DNA of 64,000 nt from assembly GCA_013416485.1 (NCBI GenBank), contig JACCEO010000006.1, forward strand, positions 162,300-226,299, read 5' to 3'. The notes beneath the pieces were generated by a model that was not told the DNA's origin, did no database searches, and was given only the letters and a program-made list of their open reading frames with translations. Both the position numbers and the translations under genes were made by a program. Below, piece by piece: positions 8,167-17,934 of the stretch (positions are counted from its first letter, which is position 1; every line of letters starts with the position of its first letter). The stretch is from Alcaligenaceae bacterium (lineage in GTDB: Bacteria; Pseudomonadota; Gammaproteobacteria; Burkholderiales; Burkholderiaceae_B).

Positions 8167-9760
8167 GCGTATCCACGTCGTGCGTTACATGATCAGATAA
8201 AAAAACCTCTACACGGTTGCGCCCGCATCGTTTTGCCTTATAAAGCATTTGATCTGCCGCCTTAAGGACTACTGATATCTCATTTGAGCTATCTGGCCAA
8301 TTCGCCACACCAATCGATATTGTTATTTTTCCGGCGTAATCAAAGATAGAAGACTCCACTTGAGACCGCAAACGCTCAGCGACTTGAGCCGCTGTTTGAG
8401 AATTGGTTTTTGGCAATAGCATCAGAAACTCTTCACCGCCAACACGACAGATTACGTCATCGGCTCGAGAAACGTCTCGCATGTGTTGCGCCAGCTGTTG
8501 AAGGACCAGGTCCCCCACATCATGGCCATAAGTGTCGTTAATACGCTTGAAAAAATCTATGTCTATCGTTACGGCAGAGAATGGTGTTTTTACCGTTTTC
8601 CACAAGGAGAGTGCTAATTCCATACCTCTGCGATTACACAAGCCAGTCAATGGGTCTGTCTGCACATCATCTTTGAGCTTGTTTATACTTTTATGCAATA
8701 TATTTATACCAACCAGCATGACTCTCTTGAGCTCCGAAGACTCAAAATACCAAGACTTAACCTTTTGGATATTCTGTTCAGTTTCTGGTTTATCCATAGC
8801 ATTAGCGCTATCAGCAAGCTGCCGCAGAGGTTTGGAAATAAGTTTGGCGCACCACCAAATAATTAACAAAGAAAGCAAGGCAATGGGTAAGATTTTACTA
8901 ACCACCTTAGCCATCAATGAATCAAGTGCAGCAAGAGTGGCTGATTTTGGCCGCTGAGCCACAACCCCCCAACCCGTTGTTGGCACAGTGGCATACCCCG
9001 CCAGCATCTCTATCCCCTGACTGTTTGTAATTTGCTTTTTACCTGAGCCTTGTTCAGCCAATGTATTAATAACTAGGTTATTAGTTACTACCTTTCCAAC
9101 TCGATTGATTTCAGGGTGATAAATAATGCGCTGGTTTTTGTCGACAACATATATATACGAGCCATCATTGTAATAATGCTTACCAAGAAGATGGTTAAGG
9201 ATGCTGGCTTGCTTAAGATATATGGTTCCGCCGATGGCTCCAACGTACTCGCCAGAGTCAAGGAATATCGGGTGAGAGATAAAAATCAACAAATTACCTA
9301 CCGCCGAAACATATGGCTGACTGATAAGTGGCTTTTTGCTCTTAACAGCCTCAACAGCACCTAGCGTTTCTAAGGTCTGCCCCTTCAATTGCAAAGTCTC
9401 CGGCGATGTCGCAAGAACCTTGGCGTCTTGATTGATAACAACCACAGAGTTGAAGCTATCTGTTTGTAGCCTCAGCCTTTCGGTTTCGATCTTCAGGATA
9501 TTTTTGGTTTGAAAATTAGCAGTGATTGCTGCCGCACTGATTCTGAGTTGCTGTTGTACGCCAGCAAGAAAGTCTTCGGTGCTAGCAGCCAACTTGGTAG
9601 CGTAAGCATGATTGCTTTCTAGCGTATTTTCAATTAATTGCTGGCGCTGAACTTGGAAGCTGGCGTAATAGGTATTCGCGAGAGAGATTAGCGCGCTTGC
9701 AATGGTAAGTGCAAGTATCAATCGGCGCAAATCCATTCTGGTGATGGATTGATAGGTCAT
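8138..9760 (-). CDS. Membrane diguanylate cyclase with periplasmic Cache sensor domain
   Basis: Synthesises c-di-GMP from two GTP. The protein is about 540 residues from the ATG at 9760 (a TTG at 9766 is also possible). It has an N-terminal membrane segment (about 12-32), a double-Cache-type periplasmic sensor (about 40-290; note LKGQTLETLGAVEAVKSKKP and YIYVVDKNQRIIYHP), a second membrane segment (about 292-312) and a GGDEF domain (about 370-530). The active site reads GGEEF within RVGGEEFLMLL, with upstream DIDFFKRINDTYGHDVGD and DPLTGLCNRRG intact, so it should be catalytically active. No RxxD inhibitory-site motif is evident five residues before GGEEF. The Cache ligand is unknown. Confidence 0.92.
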   Translation of the reverse strand: MTYQSITRMDLRRLILALTIASALISLANTYYASFQVQRQQLIENTLESNHAYATKLAASTEDFLAGVQQQLRISAAAITANFQTKNILKIETERLRLQTDSFNSVVVINQDAKVLATSPETLQLKGQTLETLGAVEAVKSKKPLISQPYVSAVGNLLIFISHPIFLDSGEYVGAIGGTIYLKQASILNHLLGKHYYNDGSYIYVVDKNQRIIYHPEINRVGKVVTNNLVINTLAEQGSGKKQITNSQGIEMLAGYATVPTTGWGVVAQRPKSATLAALDSLMAKVVSKILPIALLSLLIIWWCAKLISKPLRQLADSANAMDKPETEQNIQKVKSWYFESSELKRVMLVGINILHKSINKLKDDVQTDPLTGLCNRRGMELALSLWKTVKTPFSAVTIDIDFFKRINDTYGHDVGDLVLQQLAQHMRDVSRADDVICRVGGEEFLMLLPKTNSQTAAQVAERLRSQVESSIFDYAGKITISIGVANWPDSSNEISVVLKAADQMLYKAKRCGRNRVEVFLSDHVTHDVDTLINKDSPTK

Positions 9761-9902
9761 CTTCAATATTCAAAAACTGGAAATGCTTGACTAAGCGTCA
9801 CAAGTTGATTTGTAACTTAAAACTCAGCACTTGATGACTTGTATAGGAATTGCCTGATGCTGCTTAGCTACCTTTGCTATTTTTGGTAATAATGAAATCA
9901 GG

Positions 9903-9979
9903 TGGCGCGGCAGGAGGGGCTCGAACCCCCGACCCCGGGCTTAGAAGGCCCGTGCTCTATCCGGCTGAGCTACTGCCGC
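9903..9979 (-). tRNA. tRNA-Arg(UCU)
   Basis: On the minus strand acceptor GCGGCAG pairs with CTGCCGC, followed by discriminator G and an encoded CCA. The anticodon loop CTTCTAA is enclosed by ACGGGC/GCCCGG-type pairing, giving anticodon TCT. The T arm GGGGGTTCGAGCCCC is complete. Confidence 0.97.
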
Positions 9980-9995
9980 GCATTAAGCAGCCAGC

Positions 9996-10024
9996 ATTCT
10001 AACCCGTAAGACCCAAAAGGTGAA
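9996..10024 (-). promoter_or_regulatory. Promoter of tRNA-Arg
   Basis: Reading the minus strand, TTCACC and TAGAAT are separated by 17 bases, four and five matches to the sigma-70 consensus hexamers. The -10 ends 16 bases before the mature tRNA. Confidence 0.5.
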
Positions 10025-10122
10025 AATCGATTTTTTATGGCCACTACTTACATCCTGTATTCCTAGGCATCACCATGCAGTGATAAAGTCTGCCAGGATC
10101 TATTACTAAAGTTTTGCACTGC

Positions 10123-11340
10123 ATGACACAACTACGCCGTACTCTAATCCCTTACTTGCTGGGCTGCATTTTTGCATTTTTATTTCTTATCACAGCACCC
10201 ACTTACGCAGGCGTCAGCTACCAATTGCTACAAGCCCATGCCCAGTCAGGCGATACCGTAAATATTCAAGGCATAGTCTTCAATGACACGGACACTACGC
10301 TTAGCTGGAGTGCTCCGCCACAGTTAGCCCTGCAATGGCGTAATCAAGATGGACAAGTCATACACAGCCAGGCGTATCTGAAAAATGGTGACAGCTTGGT
10401 GAGTGTCCCCGTCAATAACTTCGTCAAGTTCAGTTGGCATGCTGTCGTCCCTAACGATGTGGATGGCTTGTACGCCATAAATATCGAAGGCGACGCCACA
10501 TTACTGGCTCTGGACGTTAGTTCTACAAGCTCTGCCATTACCCATACTGCTGTCAATGCACCTGGTGCAGATGCTAGTGCGGATACCAATGTAATTACCA
10601 GTACAACATCAAGCGATTTCAATATCTTTCGCAGTGCCATTTCCGCCTACGAACCGATTTATTTTGATGTGGGTAGCAAAGGCGGGAGTAATGCCCGTTA
10701 CCAGGTTAGCTTTAAGTACCGCCTATTTACTCCGAACAATGAAACCCAACCTGATATTATCGATAACCTGTACTTTGGTTATACCCAGACAGCCCTATGG
10801 GATTTGCATTCGGACTCTATGCCCTTTGTAGATACCTCTTTTAAACCCAGTCTGTTCTGGCGCAAAGACGCACTATGGCAGTCTCAAGACAAAAAATGGT
10901 TTGCTGGCCTAGCAACCGGGGTAGAACACGAGTCCAACGGTAAAGGTGGCGAGGACTCCCGCTCGTTAAATTTTACCTATATCCAACCGGAACTGAACTA
11001 TCGCTTCAACAGCGGCAGTACGCTAAGTTTGGCACCCCGTATCAAAGCCTATTTCAAGATGGACCCTGACAATCAGGACTACCGTGATTACGCCGGAAAT
11101 ATAGACTGGAGGTTGCGTTATGCTCAGGATCAGGGTTTAGTATTAACCGGGCTGTACCGCCAAGGTCGCGCCGGACGTAATTCCACGACCTTGGATGCAG
11201 CATGGCCATTACGCCGCACCTTCCTGAATATGAATGGCTATTTGCACGTACAGTATTTCAAAGGCTATGGCGAAACATTACTAGGTTATAACCACAAAAG
11301 CGATAGTCAGGTTCGCGTGGGGCTGTCATTAGTGCCTTAA
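10123..11340 (+). CDS. pldA: Outer membrane phospholipase A (PldA)
   Basis: A 405-residue outer-membrane phospholipase A1/A2 that hydrolyses phospholipids mislocated to the outer leaflet. The start is the ATG at 10123; the frame also has a TTG at 10114. There is a signal peptide (hydrophobic residues about 10-28, cleavage near TYAG). The catalytic signature HESNGKGGEDSRSLNFTY at about residue 269 carries the His-Ser pair and downstream polar residues of the OMPLA family. The C-terminal third alternates like beta strands and ends near the barrel with a hydrophobic strand. The N-terminal about 150 residues form an extra periplasmic-like domain, common in betaproteobacterial members. It converges with the LysR gene. 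Confidence 0.9.
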   Translation: MTQLRRTLIPYLLGCIFAFLFLITAPTYAGVSYQLLQAHAQSGDTVNIQGIVFNDTDTTLSWSAPPQLALQWRNQDGQVIHSQAYLKNGDSLVSVPVNNFVKFSWHAVVPNDVDGLYAINIEGDATLLALDVSSTSSAITHTAVNAPGADASADTNVITSTTSSDFNIFRSAISAYEPIYFDVGSKGGSNARYQVSFKYRLFTPNNETQPDIIDNLYFGYTQTALWDLHSDSMPFVDTSFKPSLFWRKDALWQSQDKKWFAGLATGVEHESNGKGGEDSRSLNFTYIQPELNYRFNSGSTLSLAPRIKAYFKMDPDNQDYRDYAGNIDWRLRYAQDQGLVLTGLYRQGRAGRNSTTLDAAWPLRRTFLNMNGYLHVQYFKGYGETLLGYNHKSDSQVRVGLSLVP

Positions 11341-11383
11341 GCTAGCCAACAGTAATCTGCCCTGCCATCTCCTGTTTAAACAT

Positions 11384-12295
11384 TTATGAAGCGCTATCGC
11401 AGGCGTCGATCAAAAACTGCCTGAATCCCTGGACCAACCCTGTGGGTTCACGGCATTTTGGCCACAACAAGCCCACATCCATAGGGGCGATAGCTTCGGC
11501 TATGGGTATCGCCATGATTTTTTTACCTTCCAGCGACCACGGTCTGTACACCAGATCTGACAGCACGGACACACCAAAACCATGAGCCACCAAACCACGC
11601 AAGGCTTCCAAAGAACCCGTACGCATAGCAATCTTCAAGTGACAGCCTAAAGACTCCCAATGGCGTTGGGCTGCAGTATCGGCATCATCGACGGTTAGCA
11701 TAATATAAGGGCAGTCAGCCAGCTCCGCTAATGTGACAGTAGACTGCCGCGCCAAAGGATGCGATGCCGCCATCCAGGCCCTACGTCGGGAACGCACTAA
11801 CACCCTATGCCCGTAGTCACCCAATGAACTGATGTTAGACAACAAACCTACCCCTAGATCTATGCTGCCCTGTGCCAAGGCCTGCTCCATGCTGACCCTA
11901 TCCATATCCACCAGATCTATTTCCACCTGTGGATAGCTGCGCTTATAACGACTTAGCAGATCGGGCAAAAAATACCCTAGAACGGTATACGTAGCCGCCA
12001 GCCGAATCACACCGCTAGCCGTTTGCGGCAACAAGCTGGCATGACGCATAGCGTCATTAACGGCATCTTGCACATGGCGCGCATGATGAAAAAATGCCTG
12101 CCCTTCGGGGGTTAGCACTACCCCATGCGGCAAACGCTGAAACAACTTAACCTTAAGCTGGTTTTCCAGGCTTTGCACCGCGCTAGTAATCGCCGACTGG
12201 GAAACATGTTCGGAAATAGCCGCAGCAGAGAACTGCCCAGCAGTGGCCGCAGCAATAAAATAGCGAAACTGCCTAAGTGTGACTTCAGACTTCAT
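11384..12295 (-). CDS. LysR-family transcriptional regulator
   Basis: 303 residues. An N-terminal winged helix (VTLRQFRYFIAAATAGQFSAAA to about residue 65) is followed by the periplasmic-binding-protein-like effector domain (about 90-295). It is divergent from the indolepyruvate oxidoreductase gene, with a 101-base intergenic region holding an imperfect inverted repeat. The classic LysR arrangement makes it the likely regulator of that gene. The effector cannot be read from the sequence; an aromatic amino-acid metabolite would be sensible. It may be autoregulated. Confidence 0.9.
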   Translation of the reverse strand: MKSEVTLRQFRYFIAAATAGQFSAAAISEHVSQSAITSAVQSLENQLKVKLFQRLPHGVVLTPEGQAFFHHARHVQDAVNDAMRHASLLPQTASGVIRLAATYTVLGYFLPDLLSRYKRSYPQVEIDLVDMDRVSMEQALAQGSIDLGVGLLSNISSLGDYGHRVLVRSRRRAWMAASHPLARQSTVTLAELADCPYIMLTVDDADTAAQRHWESLGCHLKIAMRTGSLEALRGLVAHGFGVSVLSDLVYRPWSLEGKKIMAIPIAEAIAPMDVGLLWPKCREPTGLVQGFRQFLIDACDSAS

Positions 12296-12312
12296 CTGTA
12301 ATTTTAATACCT

Positions 12313-12341
12313 GATAGCAGAAAATTTGATTTTACGATATC
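12313..12341. promoter_or_regulatory. Imperfect 29-bp inverted repeat, candidate LysR operator
   Basis: GATA-N4-AAAAT on one side mirrors ATTTT-N4-TATC on the other; by hand about 20 of 29 positions are symmetric. It lies midway between the LysR start and the oxidoreductase start, where a LysR activation site would be expected. Protein binding is inferred. Confidence 0.4.
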
Positions 12342-12396
12342 TGATCCTGCCCTTAAACTAGCTTTAATACATCCTAATACTAACGGAGACAACACC

Positions 12397-15300
12397 GTGA
12401 ACGCGCCTCTTGATAAAGCGGTGCTGGCATCTTTGGCCAGCGTATCCTTAGACGACAAATACACCCTAGAACGCGGCCGCGCTTACATGAGCGGCACTCA
12501 GGCACTAGTACGCCTACCCATGCTACAAAAAGCCCGCGATCAGCAAGCAGGTTTGAACACAGCGGGATTTATCTCGGGGTACCGTGGCTCACCACTGGGT
12601 GCTGTGGATCTGGCCTTATGGCAAGCCAAAAAACATCTGGCTGATAACGGCATAGTCTTCCAACCAGGCTTGAACGAAGACCTGGCAGCCACCGCTGTCT
12701 GGGGCACCCAACAGGTCACCCTATACCCCGATGCCACCCACGATGGTGTCTTTGGCATGTGGTACGGCAAAGGCCCTGGCGTAGACCGGACTATGGATGT
12801 TTTTAAACATGCTAATTCTGCTGGTACTGCCAAACATGGTGGCGTACTGGTGCTGGCTGGGGACGATCACGGCGCAAAATCATCGACCGTCGCCCACCAG
12901 TCGGAACACGCCCTGATAGCCGCTGGTATTCCGGTGCTGTACCCGTCTAATGTGCAGGAGTACCTGGATTACGGGCTACACGGCTGGGCCATGAGCCGCT
13001 ATTCAGGACTGTGGGTAGCCATGAAGTGCGTCACGGAAGTGGTAGAGTCCACAGCATCTGTGGACCTAGATCCCGACCGCGCAAAAATTATTTTGCCTGA
13101 CGATTTCATTTTGCCCGAAGAAGGCCTAAGCATACGCTGGCCTGACCCACCCTTGGTACAAGAAGCCCGCCTGATTGACTACAAATGGTATGCGGCACTG
13201 GCCTATATACGGGCCAATAAACTGAACCGCATCGTCATTGACTCTGAAAAACCACGCTTTGGCATTATGACGGCTGGTAAAGCCTATCTGGATACCCGTC
13301 AGGCATTAGCCGACCTGGGGCTAGATGAAAAAACCTGTGCGCAAATCGGCATACGACTGATGAAAGTCGGCTGTGTCTGGCCTTTGAACGCCCAGGATGC
13401 ACGTGAATTTGCCACAGGCCTGGAAGAAATTCTTGTCATTGAAGAAAAGCGCCAAATTCTAGAGTACGCCCTTAAAGAAGAACTGTATAACTGGCGCGAC
13501 GACGTACGCCCTAAGGTATTCGGTAAGTTCAACGAAAAAGACCAGGCAGGCGGCGAATGGTCAGTACCGCGTGGCCAGTGGCTACTGCCCGCTCATAACG
13601 AACTTTCTCCGGCTATCATTGCTCAGGCTATTGCGAAACGCCTGGAAAAAACCGATATGCCTGTCGATGTCTGGGCCCGCATTACATCGCGTCTAGCTAT
13701 TATCAATGCCAAAGACCGTGAAATGCGCCAGCCTACGCCCGCCAGCGATCGTACGCCTTGGTTCTGCTCCGGCTGTCCACATAACACGTCCACTAAGGTA
13801 CCAGAAGGGTCTCGTGCGCTAGCTGGCATAGGTTGCCACTACATGACCATATGGATGGATAGAAACACCGAAACCTTTAGTCACATGGGCGGCGAAGGTG
13901 CGGCCTGGATAGGGCAAAAATCCTTCACCACGGAAAAGCACGTTTTCGCCAATCTGGGGGATGGAACATACTTCCACTCGGGGGTACTGGCTATACGGGC
14001 GTCTATCGCCGCCAACTCCAATATCACCTACAAAATTCTGTACAACGATGCCGTTGCCATGACGGGGGGTCAACCAGTAGATGGCATACTAAAAGTCACC
14101 GATGTCATCGCTCAAGTCCATGCTGAAGGGGCAAAGAAAATCGTCGTTGTCACCGACGAACCCGAAAAATTCAAAGGCGTGTCCTTAGTAGGTAACCCAC
14201 CGGTTTATCACCGAGATGAACTGGACCGCGTACAACGTGAACTGCGCGAAGTCGAAGGTACCACGGTCTTGGTGTATGACCAGACCTGTGCCACAGAAAA
14301 ACGCCGACGCCGCAAACGCGGTACCTACCCTGACCCAGCACGCCGTGTGTTTATTAATGAAGCGGTGTGCGAAGGCTGCGGTGACTGCTCGGTCAAATCG
14401 AACTGTTTATCCGTAGAGCCAGTAACTACCCGCCTGGGCACCAAACGCAAAATCAATCAATCGTCTTGTAATAAAGACTTTTCCTGCGTCAATGGTTTCT
14501 GCCCTAGTTTTATTACGGCCGAAGGCGCACAAGTGCGTAAACCTGAACCCATCAAACATGATGCCCAGGCTCTGGACCCTACAGCTATCCCACAACCTGC
14601 GCTGCCGGCCATTAACGGTGCCTACGGCATACTGGTCACCGGCATAGGCGGCACTGGCGTTGTCACCATAGGCAGCTTGTTAGGTATGGCGGCTCACTTG
14701 GAAACCAAAGGGGTCACAGTCCTGGATATGGCCGGTCTGGCACAAAAAGGCGGCGCGGTATTAAGCCATGTGCAAATCGCCCTGCATCCAGATGATCTGC
14801 ACGCCACTCGCATTGCTACGGGCGAAGCAGAATTGGTCATAGGGTGCGACGCTCTGGTCACCAACTCTGATGAAGTCTTATCCAAGGTACAAAAAGACCT
14901 CACCCGTGCCGCCGTCAATAGCGCACAAATCCCAACGGCTGAATTTGTCCGTAATGCCAAATGGCAATTTCCAAGCAAAGCCACACAAGACAACCTAATC
15001 GCGTCTTTCGGTAGCCATTGTGATTTCCTGGATGCCAACGCCTTGGCCGTGGCCTTGCTTGGCGATGCCATTTACGCCAATCCACTATTACTAGGCTATG
15101 CTTGGCAAAAAGGCTGGATCCCGCTGTCTTACGCCAGCCTGCTGCGTGCCATCGAACTTAACGGCATCATGGTTGAAAAAAATCTGACTGCCTTTGAGTG
15201 GGGCCGTGCTGCTGCCCACAAAGGTGTCGCTGCCATTACACCAAAAACGGTGATTAGCGCCACGCCAGTAGAGTCTATTGCGATGCCAGAAACCCTGGAC

Positions 15301-15960
15301 ACCTTAATAGAACGTAATACCCAGTGGCTGACCGACTACCAAAACGCGGCTTACGCCCAGCGTTACCTAAGTGCAGTCGAACAAATCAAGCAACATGAAG
15401 CTAGCCTGCCCAACCCTGGCCGCATGCCACTGACCCTAGCCGTCGCACGCAACTTAGCCAAACTCATGGCGTACAAAGACGAGTACGAAGTTGCCCGACT
15501 TTATAGTGACCCGGCTTTCTTCGATAATTTGCGCAAGCAATTTGATGGCGAACCTGGCAAAGACTATCAAGTCCATGTCCACCTGGCTCCCCCCCTGTTT
15601 GCCAAGAAAAACGAACACGGGCAGCTGATCAAAAAGAAATATGGCCCCTGGATTCTGTCGGCCTTCAAGCTGCTAGCAACGATGAAAAGACTACGCGGCA
15701 CCGCCTTGGATATCTTTGGTAAGACCCACGAACGTCGCCAAGAGCGCCAACTGATACGCGACTACCTGGATTTAATCACCGAACTGTCCGCCAGCGTCAG
15801 TGGTGACACCCTGGCCATTGCCCTAGAGCTTGCAAATCTACCTGACGACATACGTGGCTTTGGCCATGTAAAAGAAAAAAACATGATCACTGTGCAACAA
15901 CGCCGTGATCAATTAATGCAATCTTATCGCCAGGCAGTAAGCATGAAGCGCGCAGCCTAA
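12397..15960 (+). CDS. Indolepyruvate ferredoxin oxidoreductase, fused alpha-beta-gamma form
   Basis: Oxidatively decarboxylates indolepyruvate and other aryl 2-oxoacids to acyl-CoA during aromatic amino-acid breakdown. The 1187 residues form one polypeptide with IorA- and IorB-like parts. The N-terminal 2-oxoacid oxidoreductase region (about 1-430) is followed by a TPP-binding region with CSGCPHNTS at about residue 458 and GIGCHYMTIW. A cysteine-rich Fe-S segment lies around 658-710 (CEGCGDCSVKSNC, then further Cys). A gamma-like Rossmann domain starts near 745 with GTGGTGVVTIG. A C-terminal DUF6537-like region completes it. The start is GTG with GGAG eight to eleven bases upstream. This long single-chain form is typical of aerobic proteobacteria. 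Confidence 0.92.
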   Translation: MNAPLDKAVLASLASVSLDDKYTLERGRAYMSGTQALVRLPMLQKARDQQAGLNTAGFISGYRGSPLGAVDLALWQAKKHLADNGIVFQPGLNEDLAATAVWGTQQVTLYPDATHDGVFGMWYGKGPGVDRTMDVFKHANSAGTAKHGGVLVLAGDDHGAKSSTVAHQSEHALIAAGIPVLYPSNVQEYLDYGLHGWAMSRYSGLWVAMKCVTEVVESTASVDLDPDRAKIILPDDFILPEEGLSIRWPDPPLVQEARLIDYKWYAALAYIRANKLNRIVIDSEKPRFGIMTAGKAYLDTRQALADLGLDEKTCAQIGIRLMKVGCVWPLNAQDAREFATGLEEILVIEEKRQILEYALKEELYNWRDDVRPKVFGKFNEKDQAGGEWSVPRGQWLLPAHNELSPAIIAQAIAKRLEKTDMPVDVWARITSRLAIINAKDREMRQPTPASDRTPWFCSGCPHNTSTKVPEGSRALAGIGCHYMTIWMDRNTETFSHMGGEGAAWIGQKSFTTEKHVFANLGDGTYFHSGVLAIRASIAANSNITYKILYNDAVAMTGGQPVDGILKVTDVIAQVHAEGAKKIVVVTDEPEKFKGVSLVGNPPVYHRDELDRVQRELREVEGTTVLVYDQTCATEKRRRRKRGTYPDPARRVFINEAVCEGCGDCSVKSNCLSVEPVTTRLGTKRKINQSSCNKDFSCVNGFCPSFITAEGAQVRKPEPIKHDAQALDPTAIPQPALPAINGAYGILVTGIGGTGVVTIGSLLGMAAHLETKGVTVLDMAGLAQKGGAVLSHVQIALHPDDLHATRIATGEAELVIGCDALVTNSDEVLSKVQKDLTRAAVNSAQIPTAEFVRNAKWQFPSKATQDNLIASFGSHCDFLDANALAVALLGDAIYANPLLLGYAWQKGWIPLSYASLLRAIELNGIMVEKNLTAFEWGRAAAHKGVAAITPKTVISATPVESIAMPETLDTLIERNTQWLTDYQNAAYAQRYLSAVEQIKQHEASLPNPGRMPLTLAVARNLAKLMAYKDEYEVARLYSDPAFFDNLRKQFDGEPGKDYQVHVHLAPPLFAKKNEHGQLIKKKYGPWILSAFKLLATMKRLRGTALDIFGKTHERRQERQLIRDYLDLITELSASVSGDTLAIALELANLPDDIRGFGHVKEKNMITVQQRRDQLMQSYRQAVSMKRAA

Positions 15961-16007
15961 GGAATAGCTATTACACTATTGGGCTAACTGACTTTGATTT
16001 TGGTGCT

Positions 16008-17906
16008 ATGCGCGCTCTTGTACTGACCTTTATTCTGTCTAGCCTATGTATGCTGACACTAAGCCGCTGCCTACTGGCCTACTGGCAACGGCAACGTGTC
16101 CAGCAGGCTGGTGGTTTAAAACCCATATTGCTGGGTGGTTTACGCATAGACGCCAACCAAATCGCCATGATCGCAGGCATACCTGCGGTATTGTCCTTTT
16201 GGCTGGGCGATAGCCCATTAGCCATCACAGTGGTTGGCATCTGGTTTCAATTTGCCTGGCTGTTACTGGTATTGCTGGAAGTCTCTACCCCCCAATTCAT
16301 CCATGAATACGACACCCGTCCCAATCGTCTGTATGTGGAATACCTGAAGCATCCACGTGAAGTCTTCGGCATGCTTTGGAAAGGCTATAAAGGCGTGCTG
16401 ATAGGGGCTGCCGTGGTACTGGTATTCGCTGCCTGGTTAGGGAATCGGCTGTTTGGCTATGCCCCGCCCCAGCCCGGATTGTCTTGGTGGCTAGCAGCTA
16501 TTTTGTCGGTAATAACGGCTTTAATCATTTTTTTAGCCATACGAGGCACCTTGGGCCACCGCCCTATCAACCCCTCGTCCGTCGCCTATTGTGGCGATAG
16601 CATGTTAAATTCCCTGCCATTGAATTCGCTGTATAGCGTGGCTTACGCCATATACAGCATGAAAAACGAACGTTCAGCAGCCGACATTTATGGCAAGTTA
16701 GATGACGACGAAGTCATTACCATCGTCAATACCAGTGCTGGCATTACCAGTCTAAGCCCCACTATCCCCAGCTTACACCGACAACAAGCCAGTGCCACGC
16801 GCAACCGCCCCTTGAACCTGGTCATGATTGTCCAAGAAAGCTTAGGGGCTCAGTACGTGAGTAACCTTGGTGGTGCTCAGCTCACTCCCTGCCTAGACAA
16901 ATTGGCCGCCACCGGCTGGAACTTTAGTCGTGCCTATGCCACAGGCACACGATCCGTGCGCGGTCTGGAGGCGGTTGTCGCCGGTTTTCCGCCCACGGTG
17001 TCCGATGCTGCCCTGCGCCTGTCCGGCGCGCAAAACAATTTTTGCACTATGGCTCAAATCCTGAAGCCACAGGGGTATCGTTCACGTTTCATTTATGGTG
17101 GGGAAGCACACTTCGACAACATGAAAAGCTTCTTCCTGGGTAATGGCTTTGACGATCTCTACGACCTGCCAACCTTCGAAAATCCAGCATTCGTAGGTAC
17201 CTGGGGCGCCAGCGACGAAGACATGTTCAACCGTCTACACACTTTGCTGGAACAACCATCTGACCAACCCACCTTCACCTTGGCCTTTTCGGTCAGCAAC
17301 CATTCGCCCTGGGAATACCCCGAAGGCCGCATCACTCCGGATGGCGATCCAGCCACTGTCGAGAACACCGTGCGTTACGCTGACTGGGCCATAGGGCAGT
17401 TTTTTGAACGTGCTCAACACTGCGACTACTGGAAAGACACTGTTTTTCTCATCGTGGCAGACCACGACTCCAGGGTAGGCGGTGCTAACCTAGTACCACT
17501 ACGCCATTTCCATATTCCCGCGCTAATCCTGGGTGCCGACATTCAAGCCAGGCAAGACGACAGGCTCATCAGCCAAATCGACTTACCGCCCACCCTGTTG
17601 TCTGTCATGGGCATTACTGCCGAACATCCTATGCCTGGGCACGACTTAACCCTAAGCACACCTAACCGCGCCATGATGCAATATGGTGAGAACTATGGCT
17701 ACCTGAAGGGCGAACAGCTACTGGTACTGGAACCCCAGCGCGAACCTACACAATATCGCTATCAAGCACCCAGCTCCTACACCCCCACACCACTAGACCA
17801 AAGCCTGGCTCGCGAAGCACTAGCTCATGTACTGTGGCCTACTCTGGTCTATCAAAAGCAGGCTTACACCTTGCCTCATTTGCGGCCAGCACCGCAATCT
17901 ATATAA
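16008..17906 (+). CDS. LTA synthase family sulfatase-fold membrane phosphotransferase
   Basis: 632 residues. Five or so N-terminal membrane helices (about 1-185) are followed by a periplasmic alkaline-phosphatase/sulfatase-like domain. Candidate catalytic and metal residues are an early acidic segment ([11 protein letters not shown]), a Thr nucleophile in ATGTRSVRG near residue 310, SNHSPWE and the metal site VADHDSR. In Gram-negatives such proteins transfer phosphoglycerol, phosphoethanolamine or related groups to periplasmic glycans or lipids; no lipoteichoic acid is expected here, so the acceptor is unknown. It lies 47 bases after the oxidoreductase and 28 bases before the TerC-family gene, but functional linkage to either is uncertain. 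Confidence 0.85.
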   Translation: MRALVLTFILSSLCMLTLSRCLLAYWQRQRVQQAGGLKPILLGGLRIDANQIAMIAGIPAVLSFWLGDSPLAITVVGIWFQFAWLLLVLLEVSTPQFIHEYDTRPNRLYVEYLKHPREVFGMLWKGYKGVLIGAAVVLVFAAWLGNRLFGYAPPQPGLSWWLAAILSVITALIIFLAIRGTLGHRPINPSSVAYCGDSMLNSLPLNSLYSVAYAIYSMKNERSAADIYGKLDDDEVITIVNTSAGITSLSPTIPSLHRQQASATRNRPLNLVMIVQESLGAQYVSNLGGAQLTPCLDKLAATGWNFSRAYATGTRSVRGLEAVVAGFPPTVSDAALRLSGAQNNFCTMAQILKPQGYRSRFIYGGEAHFDNMKSFFLGNGFDDLYDLPTFENPAFVGTWGASDEDMFNRLHTLLEQPSDQPTFTLAFSVSNHSPWEYPEGRITPDGDPATVENTVRYADWAIGQFFERAQHCDYWKDTVFLIVADHDSRVGGANLVPLRHFHIPALILGADIQARQDDRLISQIDLPPTLLSVMGITAEHPMPGHDLTLSTPNRAMMQYGENYGYLKGEQLLVLEPQREPTQYRYQAPSSYTPTPLDQSLAREALAHVLWPTLVYQKQAYTLPHLRPAPQSI

Positions 17907-17934
17907 TCAACGTTTTAATTTCAGGAATACTCTA

